NCBI GenBank assembly: GCA_902542975.1
Contig: CACBWM010000001.1
Location: 1 to 64,000 of the forward strand
From: an uncultured Pelagibacteraceae bacterium
GTDB lineage: Bacteria > Pseudomonadota > Alphaproteobacteria > Pelagibacterales > Pelagibacteraceae
DNA: 64,000 bases
Direction of reading: 5' to 3'
In this document: piece after piece, positions 63,869 to 64,000 of the stretch
How positions within the stretch are numbered: the first letter of the stretch is position 1
How the letters are laid out: each line of letters starts with the position of its first letter
Notes under the pieces: model-generated
The model's database searches: none
Seen by the model: only the letters and a program-made list of their open reading frames with translations
What the model was told of the DNA's origin: nothing
Program-made: the position numbers and the translations under genes

Positions 63869-64000
63869 ATGGCATTACCAAAGTATACAGAAACTAGATA
63901 TAGAATTTGGCACTACTTTTACATTGCTATATGTACTTTTGTTTTTATTTTTTTAATAGCACCTTTGTTTGTAATATTTCCATTATCATTTAATGCAGAA
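63869..64000 (+). CDS. potC: PotC-type ABC permease, 3' end cut by window
   Basis: 44 codons from the ATG run to the right edge with no stop. They encode a basic N-terminus, a hydrophobic helix (about 18-38) and PLFVIFPLSFNAE, the start of a PotC permease. It begins one base after the potB stop, completing the expected four-gene importer. The rest lies outside the window. Confidence 0.85.
   Translation, partial: MALPKYTETRYRIWHYFYIAICTFVFIFLIAPLFVIFPLSFNAE

Noticed and set aside
1-64000. tRNA, rRNA, CRISPR, insertion sequence or phage genes
   Set aside because: Looked for on both strands; no cloverleaf, repeat-spacer pattern, transposase or integrase frame seen by eye.

Overview
The window looks like a chromosome segment from a streamlined marine alphaproteobacterium of the SAR11 clade (Pelagibacterales). 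This is inferred from the strong AT bias, very short intergenic gaps with many 1-4 bp stop/start overlaps, a gene set rich in periplasmic-binding-protein ABC importers, and pathways for methylated amines and osmolytes. It is an inference from gene content, not a database match. I see no rRNA, tRNA, CRISPR array or insertion sequence.

Region 1 (1-11.4 kb): a type IV pilus / type II secretion-like operon (secretin cut by the left edge, GspE/PilB ATPase, GspF/PilC platform), then on the opposite strand an RsbV-like STAS protein and an RsbW-like kinase, then two prepilins and a small membrane protein. These are followed by two large proteins that each fuse a complete ammonium channel (Amt) to a complete PP2C/SpoIIE-type phosphatase, with a secreted heavy-metal-binding-domain protein between them. 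A decayed C-terminal tail of a further Amt-phosphatase copy follows the second. The simplest reading is an ammonium-sensing partner-switching system: Amt-PP2C as the RsbU-like input, STAS as the switch and the HATPase protein as kinase/anti-target. This is the most striking content of the window.

Region 2 (11.5-21.7 kb): central and redox metabolism (DadA-like oxidase, D-2-hydroxyacid dehydrogenase, AceE-type pyruvate dehydrogenase E1, a histone-deacetylase-like hydrolase, MsrB, glutaredoxin), an inverse-autotransporter-like barrel without a passenger followed directly by a cysteine-rich secreted protein, and a LysE-type exporter preceded by a candidate structured leader RNA.

Region 3 (21.7-35.1 kb): two complete Liv-type (branched-chain amino acid/amide) ABC importers, the first coupled to AzlCD. 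Between them lie a secreted pentapeptide-repeat protein, a CsiD/GlaH-type 2-oxoglutarate dioxygenase and a pyrroline-5-carboxylate-reductase-like protein.

Region 4 (35.2-48.3 kb): a gamma-butyrobetaine/carnitine-to-glycine-betaine locus. It holds gamma-butyrobetaine hydroxylase-like dioxygenase, carnitine dehydrogenase, dehydrocarnitine cleavage enzyme (BKACE), betainyl-CoA thioesterase, a GMC oxidoreductase, a CitE-like lyase, an SDR, two GFA-fold proteins, and a betaine/carnitine-type ABC importer whose permease is an internal tandem duplication.

Region 5 (48.3-64 kb): DMT exporters, Fe-type alcohol dehydrogenase, amidase, two homocysteine S-methyltransferases, MsrA, a serine hydrolase, VOC protein, aldehyde dehydrogenase, an EutA/DoeA-like ectoine pair, and a PotABCD-type polyamine/osmolyte importer cut by the right edge. 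Regions 4 and 5 together suggest uptake and catabolism of nitrogen-containing osmolytes, with methyl groups passed to homocysteine. No gene-free stretch exceeds about 300 bases.
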